This document shows positions 62,793 to 64,000 of a DNA stretch of 64,000 nucleotides, piece after piece (position 1 is the stretch's first letter; each line of letters starts with the position of its first letter). The notes below the pieces were generated by a model, which saw only the letters and a program-made list of their open reading frames with translations, was not told the origin of the DNA and searched no databases. The stretch is from Parvularcula sp039822105 (GTDB taxonomy: Bacteria > Pseudomonadota > Alphaproteobacteria > Caulobacterales > Parvularculaceae), in contig JBCBMW010000013.1 of the NCBI GenBank assembly GCA_039822105.1, positions 45,537 through 109,536 of the forward strand. Reading direction: 5' to 3'. Position numbers and translations under genes: made by a program.

Positions 62793-63809
62793 ATGGCGCG
62801 TAAGAAGATCGTAGCCCACGCGGTGACTGCCGCTCGTGATGCCGCTGAAAAGACGACAGAAACCAAGAAGACCCCGAAGCTGAACCCGCTGGCGCAGCGG
62901 GAAGGGGCCCTGTCCGAGATTGCCCAGGGTAGGGTGCGGGACGTTCGCCTGCGCATGGTGGACCCCAAGACCTGCCGCATGTGGGATAAGCACAATCGGA
63001 TCTATGATCTCCTGAACGCCGAGAACTGCGCGGACCTGATCGGCTCCATCCGGGCGCAAGGGAAGCAAGAGATCCCCGCCGTCGTTCGCCGCCTCAAAGA
63101 CGACCCCGAAGGCTTCGACTACGAGGTCATCTCCGGCGCACGTCGGCATTTCGCCGTCAGTTACTTGCGCGAAGAGGAGAACCGCAAAGAGCTCTTCTAT
63201 CTCGTCGAGGTGAAGGACCTTGAGGACGAAGAGGCGTTCCGTTTCGCCGATCTCGAAAATAGGGGCCGACAGGACATTTCAGATTATGAGCGGGGCAGGG
63301 AGTACATGAAGGCCCTCGGCGATTATTACGGGGGCAACATGACCCGGATGGCGATGCGGATGGAGGTCTCAAAAGCCCTGCTGTCGAGCTACATCGCCAT
63401 CGCCAAACTGCCCCGCGAGGTGCTCGACGCTTACGGTGATCCGCGCGAGATCGCTGTGCGGCACGGCCAGCAGCTGAGCCCGCTTTTGAAAGGCGACACA
63501 AGGGAACGCGTGCTCGAGCGGGCCAAGGAGATCGCCAAGGGTCAGGAGCAGGCGAGGGAGCTTGGCAGCGCCCTTCTCATGCCGGGCTCTGAGGTTTTCA
63601 AACTTCTCAAAGGCAGCGCCGGGCCCAAAAAGACAGCGAAACCGAAACAGGCGGCGCCCGAACCTGAGGACGCGGGGGACGAGACCAACACCTTTGTCAC
63701 CGCGCGGATTGAGGGGCGGACCCTCAAGATCGAGGTCGCGCTCGACCGCAATCCTGAGCCTGATCAGGTCGCCGCCGCCGTGCGCCGGGCCTATGAGAAG
63801 ATGCGCTGA
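62793..63809 (+). CDS. repB: RepB/ParB-type partition protein
   Basis: A 338-residue ParB-family protein. It has a basic N-terminus, a CTPase/ParB domain with SGARRHFAVSYL (GxRRxxA box) and FADLENRGRQDISDYERGREY (ENxxRxDL-like box), a helix-turn-helix segment (MRMEVSKALLSSYIAIAKLP), and a lysine-rich linker before a C-terminal dimerisation domain. It should bind the parS palindromes just upstream. GGGAGG precedes ATG 62793. It ends 3 bp from the convergent partial gene. Confidence 0.92.
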   Translation: MARKKIVAHAVTAARDAAEKTTETKKTPKLNPLAQREGALSEIAQGRVRDVRLRMVDPKTCRMWDKHNRIYDLLNAENCADLIGSIRAQGKQEIPAVVRRLKDDPEGFDYEVISGARRHFAVSYLREEENRKELFYLVEVKDLEDEEAFRFADLENRGRQDISDYERGREYMKALGDYYGGNMTRMAMRMEVSKALLSSYIAIAKLPREVLDAYGDPREIAVRHGQQLSPLLKGDTRERVLERAKEIAKGQEQARELGSALLMPGSEVFKLLKGSAGPKKTAKPKQAAPEPEDAGDETNTFVTARIEGRTLKIEVALDRNPEPDQVAAAVRRAYEKMR

Positions 63810-63812
63810 CGC

Positions 63813-64000
63813 TCAGATCTGCTCTTTGGCGAGGTTCGCCATGGCTTCGGCGATGACTTCCGTGCCGGTTCTGCGGCGTGCATCGCCCTTGAACTCGTAA
63901 TGGCTCGGCTGGTGGTCGACGAAGATATGCTCGCTGATGCCCTTGAGAACCGATTGATCATCGAGGCTGCCCGCCGTGACGGTCAGGCTGCCGCCATTGT
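63813..64000 (-). CDS. GFA-family (glutathione-dependent formaldehyde-activating enzyme-like) protein, C-terminal part
   Basis: The minus strand is open from the right edge of the window to a stop at 63813, giving 62 residues of a C-terminus. TAGSLDDQSVLK followed by HIFVDHQPSHYEF resembles the end of GFA-domain proteins (GxLDD...HIW/FxxxxPxW). The zinc-binding cysteines would be outside the window. It converges on repB with a 3-bp gap. Too short for a firm call. Confidence 0.55.
   Translation of the reverse strand, partial: NGGSLTVTAGSLDDQSVLKGISEHIFVDHQPSHYEFKGDARRRTGTEVIAEAMANLAKEQI

Noticed and set aside
1..64000. CRISPR arrays, insertion sequences, prophage or rRNA genes
   Set aside because: No regularly spaced direct repeats, transposase motifs, integrase or phage structural genes, and no rRNA sequence were recognised.

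Overview
The window is high-GC, gene-dense DNA from an alphaproteobacterium, probably a marine heterotroph near the Maricaulis/Parvularcula lineages. The taxonomic clues are a fused N-acetylglutamate kinase/synthase, an acetylornithine-type transcarbamylase, an SGLT-type Na+ symporter and RepABC-family replication genes at the right end. The placement is an inference from gene content; no database was searched.

Layout. 1-2.0 kb: end of an SDR reductase gene and a pair of TIGR04282/TIGR04283-type transferases. 2.0-3.5 kb: glpK. 3.7-7.2 kb: valine-catabolic operon (mmsA, acyl-CoA dehydrogenase, mmsB). 7.2-8.5 kb: egtB. 8.7-17.1 kb: SGLT-type symporter divergent from a GH36 alpha-galactosidase-galT-galK-glpR operon, followed by glpD. 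Together with glpK this could take up an alpha-galactosylglycerol such as floridoside, split it, and feed galactose to the Leloir pathway and glycerol to glycolysis under GlpR. GlpR-like palindromes precede glpK, the symporter/GH36 pair and glpD. 18.5-24.1 kb: five-gene operon resembling mycobacterial decaprenylphosphoryl-arabinose synthesis (HAD-UbiA fusion, DprE1-like, DprE2-like, GtrA, GT-C transferase). 24.5-30.3 kb: penicillin-acylase-family and sortilin/BNR-type exported proteins. 30.4-31.8 kb: frameshifted GntP permease. 32-42 kb: mixed accessory genes, including a Fic/antitoxin pair, ClbS-like protein, SMR transporter, acyl-CoA ligase, MarR and LysR regulators and several SnoaL/NTF2-fold proteins. 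A tRNA-Phe gene lies at 42.3 kb.

42.4-53.0 kb: SLC13 permease and CDF transporter, then a tight arginine operon (argF'-argG-argE'-argBA-argC, minus strand) with argH nearby on the plus strand. The gene set matches the Xanthomonas-type pathway in which acetylornithine is carbamoylated and acetylcitrulline is deacetylated. 53.0-57.3 kb looks more AT-rich by eye. It holds an S8 subtilase without a signal peptide and, directly after it, a 72-codon gene that resembles the subtilase's own propeptide. A DegT aminotransferase and a fatty acid desaturase follow.

57.4-64.0 kb: two exported proteins of unknown role, then a replicon maintenance module: repC-like initiator on the minus strand, and divergent repA (parA) and repB (parB) on the plus strand with two identical 18-bp parS-like palindromes. 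The 61.1-61.5 kb gap has an intrinsic terminator and inverted repeats and is a candidate control/origin region. The window therefore probably lies on a chromid or large plasmid.

Frame breaks are apparent in the GntP permease, a SnoaL-like gene and possibly the desaturase. Each could be true decay or a sequencing error.
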